Origin: Candidatus Magasanikiibacteriota bacterium
GTDB lineage: Bacteria > Patescibacteriota > Patescibacteriia > Magasanikbacterales > UBA922
Assembly (NCBI GenBank): GCA_003518365.1
Contig: DOYU01000019.1
Location: 43,433-107,432, forward strand
DNA length: 64,000 bases
Direction of reading: 5' to 3'
A program made the translations under genes and the position numbers. Positions 42,271 through 51,385 of this stretch are shown here, one piece after another; within the stretch, counting starts at the first letter, position 1; each line of letters starts with the position of its first letter. The notes beneath the pieces are model-generated. The model did no database searches and was not told the origin of the DNA. It saw only the letters and a program-made list of their open reading frames with translations.

Positions 42271-42678
42271 TTACTTGCCGATCAGGAGGATCAGCAGCAT
42301 GATGAGGATCCCCATGCTCTGGAAAACGTTCACGACGATGGACACATCCCTCTGTCGCGTACGTCGCGTACTCAGATCCTCGGCCTGCTCGATCGCGAGA
42401 CCATCCTGGGTGCGGAGCGTACTCTCGATGCAGTCCACATAGTGGTCAATGAGGATGTCTCCAGGAAGCACACGTTTCGCGACAATGCTTTCGCTGGGTC
42501 GAAAATGTACGGCCTCGCAATAATCCACAACACCGGTTTCGCCGCTGATATGATAGGACTTTATCGTAATCTTGCGCCAACCAAAGTATGGCACCCACAC
42601 GTAGCAGATGCTACGAAATTCATCGCGCACTCGAGGCCACTCCGTCTGGAACGTGAGACCAACGAAATTGAACTTCAT
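42271..42678 (-). CDS. Unknown C-terminally anchored membrane protein, GC-rich unit
   Basis: 135 residues from MKFNFVGLTFQTEWPRV; SD GAGGGGACTC decides the start. A soluble beta-like N-terminal part (residues 1-90; YVWVPYFGWRKITIKSY), a basic stretch RRTRQRD and one C-terminal membrane helix (VFQSMGILIMLLILLIG). Tail-anchored layout. Not recognised, though the layout matches the next unit at 42864. Confidence 0.6.
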   Translation of the reverse strand: MKFNFVGLTFQTEWPRVRDEFRSICYVWVPYFGWRKITIKSYHISGETGVVDYCEAVHFRPSESIVAKRVLPGDILIDHYVDCIESTLRTQDGLAIEQAEDLSTRRTRQRDVSIVVNVFQSMGILIMLLILLIGK

Positions 42679-42721
42679 GAGTCCCCTCTTCACAGGGTGG
42701 GTAAGGCTCCCTGTTTGCGCA

Positions 42722-42751
42722 TAGCTAAGCAAAAAATGTACCTTTTGTCAA
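42722..42751 (-). promoter_or_regulatory. Promoter of the 42271-42678 gene
   Basis: Minus strand TTGACA, 18 bases, TAGCTA. Confidence 0.5.
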
Positions 42752-42784
42752 TAGTATACACTCAAAAAAATTAGTAAAAACAAA

Positions 42785-42855
42785 AACAGCCTTTTCACAA
42801 AGCTGCTTTTGCATTGTCCCCGACGATCGGTGCGACAATACGCACGACGTCGGGG
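42785..42855 (-). terminator. GC-rich hairpin plus terminator after the 42864-43253 gene
   Basis: CCCCGAC/GTCGGGG with inner TGCG/CGCA (42818-42855), then CAGCYTT/AAGGCTG and TTTTTG. Confidence 0.85.
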
Positions 42856-42863
42856 TAGTCCCC

Positions 42864-43253
42864 CTAGTTGTTGACAAGAACTGCGATCACCCCACCCAGG
42901 ATGAGCGCGGTGATCGCCAGCACGATCACCAGCCATGTCTTGCTATCGCCATGGGCACGTCCTTGGCCAGCATGAGCCTCGGACACGGCATCCAGGCTGA
43001 TCGACGTCACGGTATTGAGGATCGTGGGGTCCTCGACCTTGACGACGGGATGACCGATCAGTGCTCCAAGCGGAACCTGCCAGTCGCTCACCCGTCCATG
43101 AACTTGGACGTTGACCTGCTGATGAACATGGTTCATCCTGACGGTCAGGGACACCATGTGACCGGTCGCTTCTTGCACGTAACATGCTCCGCCACGAGCC
43201 TCGAGCTCCTCAATGGGCAGCTCGTACGGAATATCATCACAATAAAAAAGCAT
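42864..43253 (-). CDS. Unknown C-terminally anchored membrane protein, GC-rich unit
   Basis: 129 residues from MLFYCDDIPYELPIEEL; SD GGAGGAGAG upstream. Soluble N-terminal part with strands (HMVSLTVRMNHVHQQVNVQV) and a C-terminal membrane helix (TWLVIVLAITALILGGVIAV) ending VNN. Tail-anchored like its neighbour. Not recognised. Codons strongly G/C-ended. Confidence 0.6.
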   Translation of the reverse strand: MLFYCDDIPYELPIEELEARGGACYVQEATGHMVSLTVRMNHVHQQVNVQVHGRVSDWQVPLGALIGHPVVKVEDPTILNTVTSISLDAVSEAHAGQGRAHGDSKTWLVIVLAITALILGGVIAVLVNN

Positions 43254-43288
43254 GACTCGTCTCTCCTCCCATGGTTGTCTGGATGCAT

Positions 43289-43317
43289 AGATAATCATAA
43301 AAATATATTTTTGTAAA
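43289..43317 (-). promoter_or_regulatory. Promoter of the 42864-43253 gene
   Basis: Minus strand TTTACA, 17 bases, TTATCT. Confidence 0.55.
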
Positions 43318-43394
43318 GGATAATTATTCGTTCGCATACAAATGCAGATTCTGTTACCATACAACTATACCACTGAACCCATAACAACATTTTT

Positions 43395-43853
43395 ATGCTC
43401 AAACAAAACTCCCCCGCCCCACCATTCTCCCTCCCGGACCAAAACGGAAAAATGCAAAGCCTAACAGACTACTCAGGCAAAAAAGTGCTGCTCTACTTTT
43501 ATCCAAAAGATGATACACCCGGCTGTACGACCGAAGCGTGCAACTTTCGTGATAGACTGAACGAACTAAAAGACCACGGCGTGCAAGTCCTCGGTGTGAG
43601 TAAGGATACTATCGCATCACACAAAAAATTCTCAGAAAAGTTTGATCTCAACTTTCCCCTTCTCTCTGATGAAAATGGAACACTCGTGAAAGCCTACGGC
43701 GTCTGGAAAGAAAAAAGTATGTACGGGAAAACATACATGGGCATTTCTCGTGAATCATTTCTCATTGATGAAGAAGGCAACCTTGTGAAACATTATGAAA
43801 AAGTAAAGCCAGAAGAACATGTCGAGGAAGTATTGCGGGATGTCGAAGCATAG
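43395..43853 (+). CDS. bcp: Peroxiredoxin, Bcp/PrxQ type
   Basis: 152 residues. Thioredoxin fold with FYPKDDTPGCTTEACNFRD near residue 38: the peroxidatic Cys in PGCT and the resolving Cys five residues on, as in atypical 2-Cys PrxQ. It reduces hydroperoxides. Leads a short plus-strand group with the ABC-F and FKBP genes. No SD. Confidence 0.95.
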   Translation: MLKQNSPAPPFSLPDQNGKMQSLTDYSGKKVLLYFYPKDDTPGCTTEACNFRDRLNELKDHGVQVLGVSKDTIASHKKFSEKFDLNFPLLSDENGTLVKAYGVWKEKSMYGKTYMGISRESFLIDEEGNLVKHYEKVKPEEHVEEVLRDVEA

Positions 43854-43941
43854 TGTGATTGACAAACCAGCTAAAAACAGCTATACTCCGGCCTACGCTA
43901 AAGCTTCGGCCGACAAGCGTTGCCTTTTTTAATATCGCACT

Positions 43942-45396
43942 ATGGCACAACAAGAATCCGTCATTCTCAGATTTGACGCCGTCAAATTTCACTACGATGA
44001 AATCAAACCCATTCTCAATGGCGTCAGTTTTTCTATACGAAAAAATAGCAAAATCACCATCATGGGCCCAAACGGCGCAGGAAAATCTACCATTTTCAAA
44101 CTCATCACTGGAGACATTCAGCCAGTCGAAGGCAGAGTCCTTATCACTGATAATGCGTCTATTGGCATTGCGAAGCAAATCATGGCTGACGAATATAAAG
44201 AACTGACTGTCCGAGAATACTTTGCAACAGCGTTCACAGAAAAAAAACATAACCTCGATAAACTCATCACCGACGTCCTCGATGTCGTGAACTATCACAT
44301 TCCTCTCGACAAACAAATCAAAGACACATCAGGTGGTCAGCAAGCTCGCCTTCTCTTGGCACACGCATTGATCCAACAACCCGACATTCTCCTCCTCGAC
44401 GAACCAACGAACAATCTCGATGATGACGGTATCGGTCACCTGACATCCTTCCTCATCATGTATGAAAAAACCGTTGTGGTTATTTCTCATGACACGTACT
44501 TTTTGAATTCATTTACCGATGGTGTCTTGCATCTCAATGAATACACAAAAGAAGTAAAACAATATCAAGGAAACTATCTCGATGTACTCGAAGACATCAA
44601 CGCACAGATAGAACGAGAAGAACGAAAAAATGCACAACTCCAAAGAAATATTCAAGATCGAAAAGATAAAATAAACTTCTTTTCAAACAAAGGAGGAAAG
44701 ATGAGAAAACTTGCGGCAAAAATGCGCGAAGAAGTTGCAGAAGATGAAGCAAACATGGTAGACGTGATGCAAGAAGACAAAACCATCACACGGTTTGACA
44801 TCCCAGCACAAGAATACAAAGAAGAAATCTTGGGCATGAATCATATTTCTATTTTGAAAAACCATGAAGTGGTAGAGAAAGAAGTCAATATTCACATGCG
44901 GCGCGGCGACAGACTCTTTATCAAAGGACCAAATGGTATTGGAAAAAGCACGCTGCTGAAGCGCATTGCAGAAGAACAAACAGATGGCATCACGATTGGT
45001 GCAGGTGTGCGTGTTGCGTATTATAAGCAGGATTTTTCCGGACTTGATTTTAATAAAACTGCCTTTCACTCTCTCAAAGAAATGATGGGCGTGCCAGATG
45101 ATGAAGTTATTTACCGCGTTGCCGCACGATTTTTATTGAGTTCAAAAGTTCTGCAAAATTTGGTTGGTGCATTATCCGAAGGACAAAAAGGATTGCTCGT
45201 CTATGCACGTTTTGTCTTGCAAGAGCCAGGCCTCTTGATCCTCGACGAGCCGACGAACCACATCAACTTCCGACATCTTCCCGTCATAGCAGAAGCAATC
45301 AATCAGTACGAAGGCGCGATGATTCTCGTTTCTCACGTTCCAGAATTTGTCGAACAAATTACTATCAAAAACGAACTCGATCTGGGTCGCATCTAA
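43942..45396 (+). CDS. ABC-F family ATPase
   Basis: 484 residues. Two ABC domains without membrane segments: first Walker A MGPNGAGKST near residue 43, signature SGGQQARLLLA and DEPTNNLDDDGI; second Walker A KGPNGIGKST near residue 330, signature ALSEGQKGLL (Glu where Gly is usual) and ILDEPTNHINFR. A charged linker (ERKNAQLQRNIQDRKDK) joins them. ABC-F proteins act on the ribosome. The altered second signature may weaken that ATP site. Confidence 0.9.
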   Translation: MAQQESVILRFDAVKFHYDEIKPILNGVSFSIRKNSKITIMGPNGAGKSTIFKLITGDIQPVEGRVLITDNASIGIAKQIMADEYKELTVREYFATAFTEKKHNLDKLITDVLDVVNYHIPLDKQIKDTSGGQQARLLLAHALIQQPDILLLDEPTNNLDDDGIGHLTSFLIMYEKTVVVISHDTYFLNSFTDGVLHLNEYTKEVKQYQGNYLDVLEDINAQIEREERKNAQLQRNIQDRKDKINFFSNKGGKMRKLAAKMREEVAEDEANMVDVMQEDKTITRFDIPAQEYKEEILGMNHISILKNHEVVEKEVNIHMRRGDRLFIKGPNGIGKSTLLKRIAEEQTDGITIGAGVRVAYYKQDFSGLDFNKTAFHSLKEMMGVPDDEVIYRVAARFLLSSKVLQNLVGALSEGQKGLLVYARFVLQEPGLLILDEPTNHINFRHLPVIAEAINQYEGAMILVSHVPEFVEQITIKNELDLGRI

Positions 45397-45406
45397 TTCA
45401 ATTTAT

Positions 45407-45847
45407 ATGTCAAAAGTTGAAAAAGGACACAAAGTCACCGTACACTATACAGGATCTCTCGACGACGGCACCATATTCGATTCATCAAAGAATCGTGAAC
45501 CACTTGAATTCATTGTTGGTGGTGGCATGGTGATTGAAGGATTTGATGAGATGGTCATCGGTATGAGCGTGGGAGACACGAAAAAAGAAACACTCCCCTC
45601 TCACAAAGCATACGGCGACCGTCGTAATGAACTTGTCGGCGACGTCCCAAAAAACAATATTCCAGAAAACATTCGTGACAACGTCGCAAAAGGTGACAAA
45701 CTTCAAATTCCACAACCAAACGGTATTGCGATTGTCACGGTGATCAATGTCACAGACGATGCCATCACCATCGACGCAAATCCAGAACTTGCAGGAAAAG
45801 ATCTTACATTTGAGATAGAACTGGTAGAAATTAAAGAAGTCGAATAA
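45407..45847 (+). CDS. FKBP-type peptidyl-prolyl isomerase, SlyD-like
   Basis: 146 residues from MSKVEKGHKVTVHYTG, starting ten bases after the ABC-F stop. FKBP fold DDGTIFDSSKNREPLEFIVG near residue 20, then the insert-in-flap domain LPSHKAYGDRRNELVGDVPK typical of SlyD, closing with LTFEIELVEI. The His-rich metal tail of E. coli SlyD is absent. It helps protein folding. A strong terminator follows. Confidence 0.92.
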   Translation: MSKVEKGHKVTVHYTGSLDDGTIFDSSKNREPLEFIVGGGMVIEGFDEMVIGMSVGDTKKETLPSHKAYGDRRNELVGDVPKNNIPENIRDNVAKGDKLQIPQPNGIAIVTVINVTDDAITIDANPELAGKDLTFEIELVEIKEVE

Positions 45848-45875
45848 ACACAAAATCAGTGCGATAAAAAAAGAG

Positions 45876-45909
45876 AAGCCCCGTAGCGAAAAGTACGCTA
45901 CGGGGCTTT
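45876..45909 (+). terminator. Strong GC-rich hairpin after the FKBP gene
   Basis: AAGCCCCGTAGCG / CGCTACGGGGCTT, 13 bp, with a short TTTGTTG tail. Confidence 0.75.
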
Positions 45910-45985
45910 GTTGTCGTTGTGACCTCGAAAAGTTGTCCCGCAGAGACGGAATCCCGCTTTGCGGGAGGAGATGGGTTGCGTTGCA

Positions 45986-48046
45986 TTATGATTTCTTTTT
46001 TTTCTCACGCTTTCCTTCCACTTTTTTCCGTGCTTCTAGTTCACGTATTTCATCTCTCAAAATAGCCGCCACTTCAAACTCAAGATTCTGCGCCGCTTCT
46101 TTCATGTTCTTTTGTTTATCTTTGATAATTTCTTCAATCGTCCTGCCATCTCCTAGCATATCAAGACGTGCAATTTCTTTTATACGTCGATTTCTTGCTT
46201 TTTTTGCTGTCTGACTTGTAGAGGCAGAAAGTCCAAATTCTTCCAAAATATTTCGGATACTTTTTTCAATTGTTTTTGGTGTGATGCCATGTTTCTTATT
46301 ATACGCAAGTTGTTTTTCTCGACGACGATCGGTCTCTTCTATCGCGCGTTCGATAGAGCCGGTCATGTGATCGGCATAAAGAATGACTTGCCCATTGACA
46401 TTGCGAGCCGCACGACCAATGGTCTGAATAAGACTTGTTTCACTGCGAAGAAATCCTTCTTTATCGGCATCAAGAATTGCGACGAGTGAGACTTCCGGAA
46501 TATCCAGCCCTTCTCGAAGCAAGTTCACACCAACAATCACATCGACCTCTCCTTTACGAAGGGCGGTAATAATTTCAATGCGTTCAATAGTCAAAATATC
46601 ACTATGCAGATATTTTACTTTTATGCCACGCTCTTGCAGATATTCTGTCAGATCCTCTGCCATGCGTTTTGTAAGCGTCGTCACGAGCGTTCGTTCTTTT
46701 TGCGTTATTCTCTCTTGAATTCGCTCTATGACATCATCTACCTGAGAAGGGTTTTCATCTGTTTCCGTCACAGGACGAATAATCACCTCAGGGTCAATGA
46801 GTCCAGTAGGACGCACAATTTGCTCCGCGATATTTGTACTTATCTCTTTTTCATACTCACTTGGTGTTGCAGATACATACACCACATCTTCAATACGTGC
46901 ATCAAATTCTTCAAAACGCAGGGGTCGATTGTCTCGAGCACTCGGCAATCTGAATCCATTGTCTACGAGTGAATCCTTTCGCGCACGATCACCATTGTAC
47001 ATCGCACGAATTTGCGGGACGCTCACGTGAGATTCATCGATAATGGTAAGAAATGAACGAGATCCATATTTAAAATAATCAAGCAATGTAAATGGTGGTT
47101 CACCTTCATCACGTCCTTCAAAATGTCGAGAATAATTTTCAATACCATTGCAATAGCCGACCTGTTTGATGAGTTCAAGATCGTGTGCAACACGACGTTT
47201 CAATCGTTCATACTCAAGAACTTTTTCTTGTTTTTTGAACAATCCCAATTGTTCATGTAATTCTGATTCAATACGCCCAATGGCTCGTTCTCTTGATTCA
47301 GTACTCATGACATAGTGCTTTGCAGGAAAGAGCCACAGATCTTCTTGCTCTCGGCGAATTTTTCTCGTAACAGGATCAATCTGTTCAATGCGCGTAATCT
47401 CCTCACCCACCTCAAGTCTATAAATCATTTCTTCATTCACGGGCATCATCTCAAATACTTGTCCACGCATACGAAACGAACCTCGCACAATATCTGCATT
47501 TGTTCTTTCAAATTGCATTTCAACAAGTTGTTGCATCACAGCACGTCTATCCAAACGTTGTCCTACTTCGAGATGCAACACAATTTTTTCATATTCTGTC
47601 GGGGAACCCAAACCATAAATGGCTGATACCGATGCGACGATAATGACATCTTCGCGAGTCAACAGCGCTTGCGTACAGGCATGACGAAGTCGATCAATTT
47701 CTTCGTTGATCTGTGCCTCTTTTTCTATATACGTATCACTTGATGCAATATATGCTTCTGGCTGATAATAATCATAATAACTGACAAAATACTCAACGGC
47801 ATTGTCTGGAAAAAATTCGCGAAATTCATTACACAGCTGAGCGGCAAGTGTTTTATTATGAGCAATAACAAGTGTCGGTTTTTGCACCTCTTGAATCACG
47901 TTTGCAATGGTAAAGGTCTTTCCAGAACCAGTCACACCAAGCAATGTCTGTCGTTTGTCTCCTTTTTTGATACCAGAAACAAGCGACTGTATAGCCGTTG
48001 GTTGATCGCCTGCGGGTTTATATTGTGAATGTAATTTGAATTTCAT
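45986..48046 (-). CDS. uvrB: Excinuclease subunit UvrB
   Basis: 686 residues, usual length. Walker [11 protein letters not shown] at residue 39, the beta-hairpin region [15 protein letters not shown] near residue 90, [14 protein letters not shown] near residue 335, SATPSEYE, motif [11 protein letters not shown] near residue 540, and a C-terminal UVR motif ([17 protein letters not shown]). It scans and verifies damage with UvrA and recruits UvrC. The first 14 residues are duplicated upstream at 48069-48137. Confidence 0.97.
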   Translation of the reverse strand: MKFKLHSQYKPAGDQPTAIQSLVSGIKKGDKRQTLLGVTGSGKTFTIANVIQEVQKPTLVIAHNKTLAAQLCNEFREFFPDNAVEYFVSYYDYYQPEAYIASSDTYIEKEAQINEEIDRLRHACTQALLTREDVIIVASVSAIYGLGSPTEYEKIVLHLEVGQRLDRRAVMQQLVEMQFERTNADIVRGSFRMRGQVFEMMPVNEEMIYRLEVGEEITRIEQIDPVTRKIRREQEDLWLFPAKHYVMSTESRERAIGRIESELHEQLGLFKKQEKVLEYERLKRRVAHDLELIKQVGYCNGIENYSRHFEGRDEGEPPFTLLDYFKYGSRSFLTIIDESHVSVPQIRAMYNGDRARKDSLVDNGFRLPSARDNRPLRFEEFDARIEDVVYVSATPSEYEKEISTNIAEQIVRPTGLIDPEVIIRPVTETDENPSQVDDVIERIQERITQKERTLVTTLTKRMAEDLTEYLQERGIKVKYLHSDILTIERIEIITALRKGEVDVIVGVNLLREGLDIPEVSLVAILDADKEGFLRSETSLIQTIGRAARNVNGQVILYADHMTGSIERAIEETDRRREKQLAYNKKHGITPKTIEKSIRNILEEFGLSASTSQTAKKARNRRIKEIARLDMLGDGRTIEEIIKDKQKNMKEAAQNLEFEVAAILRDEIRELEARKKVEGKREKKKKS

Positions 48047-48068
48047 AAATTAGCCTGCCCGGCGCAGC

Positions 48069-48137
48069 TCAAACAAAGTATTGAGCGGAGACGGGATCGC
48101 CTGCTGGTTTGTACTCTGAGTGCAATTTGAATTCCAT
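48069..48137 (-). pseudogene. Duplicated uvrB 5' end (fragment)
   Basis: A 22-codon ORF starts MEFKLHSEYKPAGD, against [14 protein letters not shown] in uvrB, then diverges and stops. It lies about 20 bases upstream of the uvrB ATG on the same strand, so it is a remnant of a second copy or a partial tandem duplication. Confidence 0.75.
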
Positions 48138-48213
48138 AGATAATCAACCTAGCACATCACACCTTGTTTTTCAATACAAAACGCTACAAGCTAGCACCTA
48201 AAACCTAATCTTC

Positions 48214-49566
48214 CTACTCCACCTCAACCTTTTCCCCAAACTCAGGGACAATCGTTTTCACACCATAGCGATCACGTGTTTTGTGCGCGAGTTCTGTAGC
48301 AGCATGATCATCACCATGGACAAAACAAACTTTTTGGGGCGCAGTCCCGCTACTGCCAATCCAGTCAAGCATCTTGTCTTGATCTCCATGTGCAGACAAG
48401 GCACCAATGGCTTTGATCGTACAATGCACAGGAATATGTTCATTAAAAATACGCACATTTTCTGCGCCTTCGTACAATCTCCGACCCAGCGTCCCTTCTG
48501 CCTGGTACCCGACAATGATCAGCGTAGATTTTGGATCAGAGAGATACCTCATCGCGTGATGCATGATACGCCCACCATTCATCATCCCCGAGCCTGCAAT
48601 AATCATCTTTGGCGATGGGACAGTGTTGATGGCTTTTGATTCTTCGACGGTACGAGTAATCGTGAGTTGTTTAAACTTAAAAAAATCATTGCCTTGCATG
48701 TGTTTTTCTTTTGCATCTTTGTCGTAATAGTCTGTATACGTGGTATACGTTGGCATGGCATCGATAGCAAGTGGACTGTCAAGAAAAATAGGAAATTGCG
48801 GAAGCGTCTTATCTTCTTCTGCCATTTCATCAAGCATATACAAAATTTCTTGCGTTCGTTCGAGCGAAAAGGCAGGCATCATGATCGTACCGCCTCGGCG
48901 CACGCCTTCTTTGACGAGCTCAAGTAAGATGTCTTTCCGCATGCGTTCATCCTCATGGAGTCGATCACCATACGTCGATTCACAGATGAGAAAATCAACG
49001 GGCGACAAGGCTTCTGAATCTTGTAAAATAGGCACGTTTTCATTTCCCATGTCTCCAGAAAACGCAATTGTTTTACCGCCCGAGGTGAGCTCAATAAATG
49101 ATGATCCAAAAATATGTCCTGCATCTTTGAGCACGATCGTTGCACTGCCGATGGAAAATGGCGTGCGATATGATTGTGCATGACATTGGGACATCGCCCT
49201 TGTGACATCTTCTTCTGTATACAAAACAGGATCCCCTGTTTTTTTATTATTATACTTCATGATGTGATACGCATCTTTCCAAATAAGTTCAGCAAGCTCA
49301 AGTGTTCCATGAGTACCATAGATCGGTCCGCGGAATCCATCACGCACCAATTTTGGGATGCGTCCGGTATGATCGAGGTGTGCGTGACTCACGACGACAG
49401 CATCAAGGCTCGCAGGATCAAATCCAAAATCTTCATGATTTTTTTGCTCATTAAATTGTCCGCCTTGAAACATTCCGCAATCAAAAAGGATCTTCTCTGC
49501 CCCCGTGTCGACAAGATGACAGGAGCCAGTGACTTCATGTGCCGCTCCAAAAAAGGTAACATTCAT
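48214..49566 (-). CDS. Beta-CASP metallo-beta-lactamase-fold RNase
   Basis: 450 residues. MBL motif HAHLDHTGRIPKL near residue 60 (HxHxDH), FSGDMGN near residue 170, then the beta-CASP insert and motifs A-C: SGMMNGGRIMHHAMRYL near residue 335, IKAIGALSAHGDQDKM near residue 395 and FVHGDDHAATEL near residue 425. No KH domain. Such proteins process or degrade RNA, like the bacterial RNase J/TTHA0252 and CPSF73 relatives. Confidence 0.9.
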   Translation of the reverse strand: MNVTFFGAAHEVTGSCHLVDTGAEKILFDCGMFQGGQFNEQKNHEDFGFDPASLDAVVVSHAHLDHTGRIPKLVRDGFRGPIYGTHGTLELAELIWKDAYHIMKYNNKKTGDPVLYTEEDVTRAMSQCHAQSYRTPFSIGSATIVLKDAGHIFGSSFIELTSGGKTIAFSGDMGNENVPILQDSEALSPVDFLICESTYGDRLHEDERMRKDILLELVKEGVRRGGTIMMPAFSLERTQEILYMLDEMAEEDKTLPQFPIFLDSPLAIDAMPTYTTYTDYYDKDAKEKHMQGNDFFKFKQLTITRTVEESKAINTVPSPKMIIAGSGMMNGGRIMHHAMRYLSDPKSTLIIVGYQAEGTLGRRLYEGAENVRIFNEHIPVHCTIKAIGALSAHGDQDKMLDWIGSSGTAPQKVCFVHGDDHAATELAHKTRDRYGVKTIVPEFGEKVEVE

Positions 49567-49644
49567 AAAAAATATATAAAAACAAATGAGATATATAGTC
49601 TATCATACCTGACCTTCACTCATATGTACAAATAGGTACTTTTC

Positions 49645-49653
49645 TGCTATGAT
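49645..49653 (+). promoter_or_regulatory. Extended -10 promoter of the 49676 gene
   Basis: TGCTATGAT; transcription from about 49660 would make an internal ATG at 49676 the first start. Confidence 0.5.
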
Positions 49654-49675
49654 ACGTACATTCCAATACTACGTT

Positions 49676-50341
49676 ATGCATCGAAACACAGATGATATCC
49701 AAATTCAAGGTCCACCAATAGATGAGATACAAAAACGGTCATCTTGTCTCAAGCGAAGCTGCGGAACGCTTTTAGGTATAATTATTGTATTGCTCCTTAT
49801 ATTAAGCTTTCTCATCCATACCATTGTCCGCCCTCGCATTAAACATCTTGCTATCCTGCCAACAGATATCCCAAAGGAAATACCTATCTACGATGCACAG
49901 AATCTTGATGTTATTTCCTATATCGACGGAGGACAACGCGCACAAGCGATTGAACTCCTTGCGTTTGTGCCAAAGGCCATCCTGTCCCCCCTTATTCTGG
50001 CCATAGAAAATGCAGACGAAGCTGCAGGAGCAGAAACAGAATCGCTCTGGGAATCATTCATTCGTATTCTCGGTACGCCAGTAGCAGATCACAGAAATAT
50101 CCTCTCAGTCGAATGGACAGAGCTTCAAGCCGCACCATCGTTTATCCATTCCTATTACCGCACAGCACTCACACAGGCAGGATATACCGAAACAGACGAA
50201 CATACCGCGGACAGCACTCGATTTGAAAATGAGCGCGAAGGAACGACAGTTACCGTAGATATACAGGACAATGGCAATGCTCAGGATGGAACAGATTATG
50301 CTATACTACGAGTCTATTATACGTTTTCACCAAAAAAATAA
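49676..50341 (+). CDS. Unknown bitopic membrane protein
   Basis: 221 residues from MHRNTDDIQIQGPP. One membrane helix (LLGIIIVLLLILSFLIHTIV, about residues 34-53) after a Cys-containing basic stretch, then an extracytoplasmic domain with alternating strands and helices (IPIYDAQNLDVISYIDGG; TTVTVDIQDNGNAQDGTDYA). Not recognised. Twelve bases before corA, same strand, possibly cotranscribed. Confidence 0.6.
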   Translation: MHRNTDDIQIQGPPIDEIQKRSSCLKRSCGTLLGIIIVLLLILSFLIHTIVRPRIKHLAILPTDIPKEIPIYDAQNLDVISYIDGGQRAQAIELLAFVPKAILSPLILAIENADEAAGAETESLWESFIRILGTPVADHRNILSVEWTELQAAPSFIHSYYRTALTQAGYTETDEHTADSTRFENEREGTTVTVDIQDNGNAQDGTDYAILRVYYTFSPKK

Positions 50342-50353
50342 TCGTTTTGTGCT

Positions 50354-51274
50354 ATGGCAATAAAAGTCATCACACAGCAGAATCTCACATGGATAAACAT
50401 CGATCGCATTGATGAAGAAGCATTGACGTATTTGAAAAAAAATCACAACTTCCATCATCTCGATATTGAAGACATCCAAAGTGAAAGTCAGACACCAAAG
50501 GTAGATGCGTATAAAAACTACTTGTTTGTTGTCCTTCAAGTTCCACATTGGCAAGGAAATACAAAAACAATTGTCCCGCTGGAGGTTGACTGTTTTATCG
50601 GAGAAAACTACTTGATTACGGTTCAGAATACAAAAGTAAAAGAAATGAAAAATTTCTTTTATAAATGTATGAAAAACAGACAAACAAAACGAGAATGGAT
50701 GAGTGGGACGTCTGGATTTTTGTTTTATCATGTGCTGGAAGCACTGTTTCACAATTCCAGAAGCACACTGAATAATATTGGTAAACAAATTTCAAAAATG
50801 GAAACCAATGTATTTTCTGGAGAGAGAAATCCACATATCGTTCAAGAACTCGCCGTCCACAGACGAAACGTTCTGAGCTTTCGACGCATTATCGACCCAC
50901 AACGCTATGTCATCGCCAACTTGTCGCACACGAGAAAACCATTCTTGAACGATGATTTAAATGTATATTTTGATAACGTTGTCGACTACCTCAACAAAAT
51001 TTGGGTGATCCTCGATACGTATCGTGACACCGTTGACGGGCTGCACGTGACCGTGGAGTCGTTGATTACGCAGCGGACGAATAAAGTAGTAGGCACACTC
51101 ACGGCTATTTCCGTAGGCTTGTTGCCACTGACACTGCTCTCAGGTATTTATGGCATGAATATCGACAATCTCCCATTTGCACACAATCCACTCCTTGTGT
51201 GGGGCATGTTTGCCATATTGGCAATCGTGATATTGTTGGCACTCTTCACTATGAGAAGAAATAAATGGCTATGA
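50354..51274 (+). CDS. corA: CorA-family divalent metal transporter
   Basis: 306 residues. Cytoplasmic alpha/beta N-terminal domain, long helix (IVQELAVHRRNVLSFRRIID), and two C-terminal membrane helices with the pore motif YGMNIDNLPF near residue 265. It imports Mg2+ or Co2+ as a pentamer. Its stop overlaps the left arm of an inverted word array. Confidence 0.93.
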   Translation: MAIKVITQQNLTWINIDRIDEEALTYLKKNHNFHHLDIEDIQSESQTPKVDAYKNYLFVVLQVPHWQGNTKTIVPLEVDCFIGENYLITVQNTKVKEMKNFFYKCMKNRQTKREWMSGTSGFLFYHVLEALFHNSRSTLNNIGKQISKMETNVFSGERNPHIVQELAVHRRNVLSFRRIIDPQRYVIANLSHTRKPFLNDDLNVYFDNVVDYLNKIWVILDTYRDTVDGLHVTVESLITQRTNKVVGTLTAISVGLLPLTLLSGIYGMNIDNLPFAHNPLLVWGMFAILAIVILLALFTMRRNKWL

Positions 51275-51380
51275 GTGCGAACTAACGAAATGATACGAAC
51301 ATACAAAATCCATGCCCTATGCAAAATGAATATTAAAAAGTGTCGTTCGTAATTTCGTATCATTTCGTCAGTTCGTACTC
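51273..51380. repeat. 27-bp inverted word array between corA and murJ
   Basis: Arms at 51273-51299 and 51354-51380 pair with only two mismatches in 27. The words TTCGTA, GATACGAA and TTTCGT recur in it. A long RNA hairpin in the corA 3' region is possible. Confidence 0.75.
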
Positions 51381-51385
51381 AATGT

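Noticed and set aside
45933..46214. Plus-strand 93-codon ORF
   Set aside because: Antisense shadow of the uvrB C-terminus, whose protein is clearly conserved.
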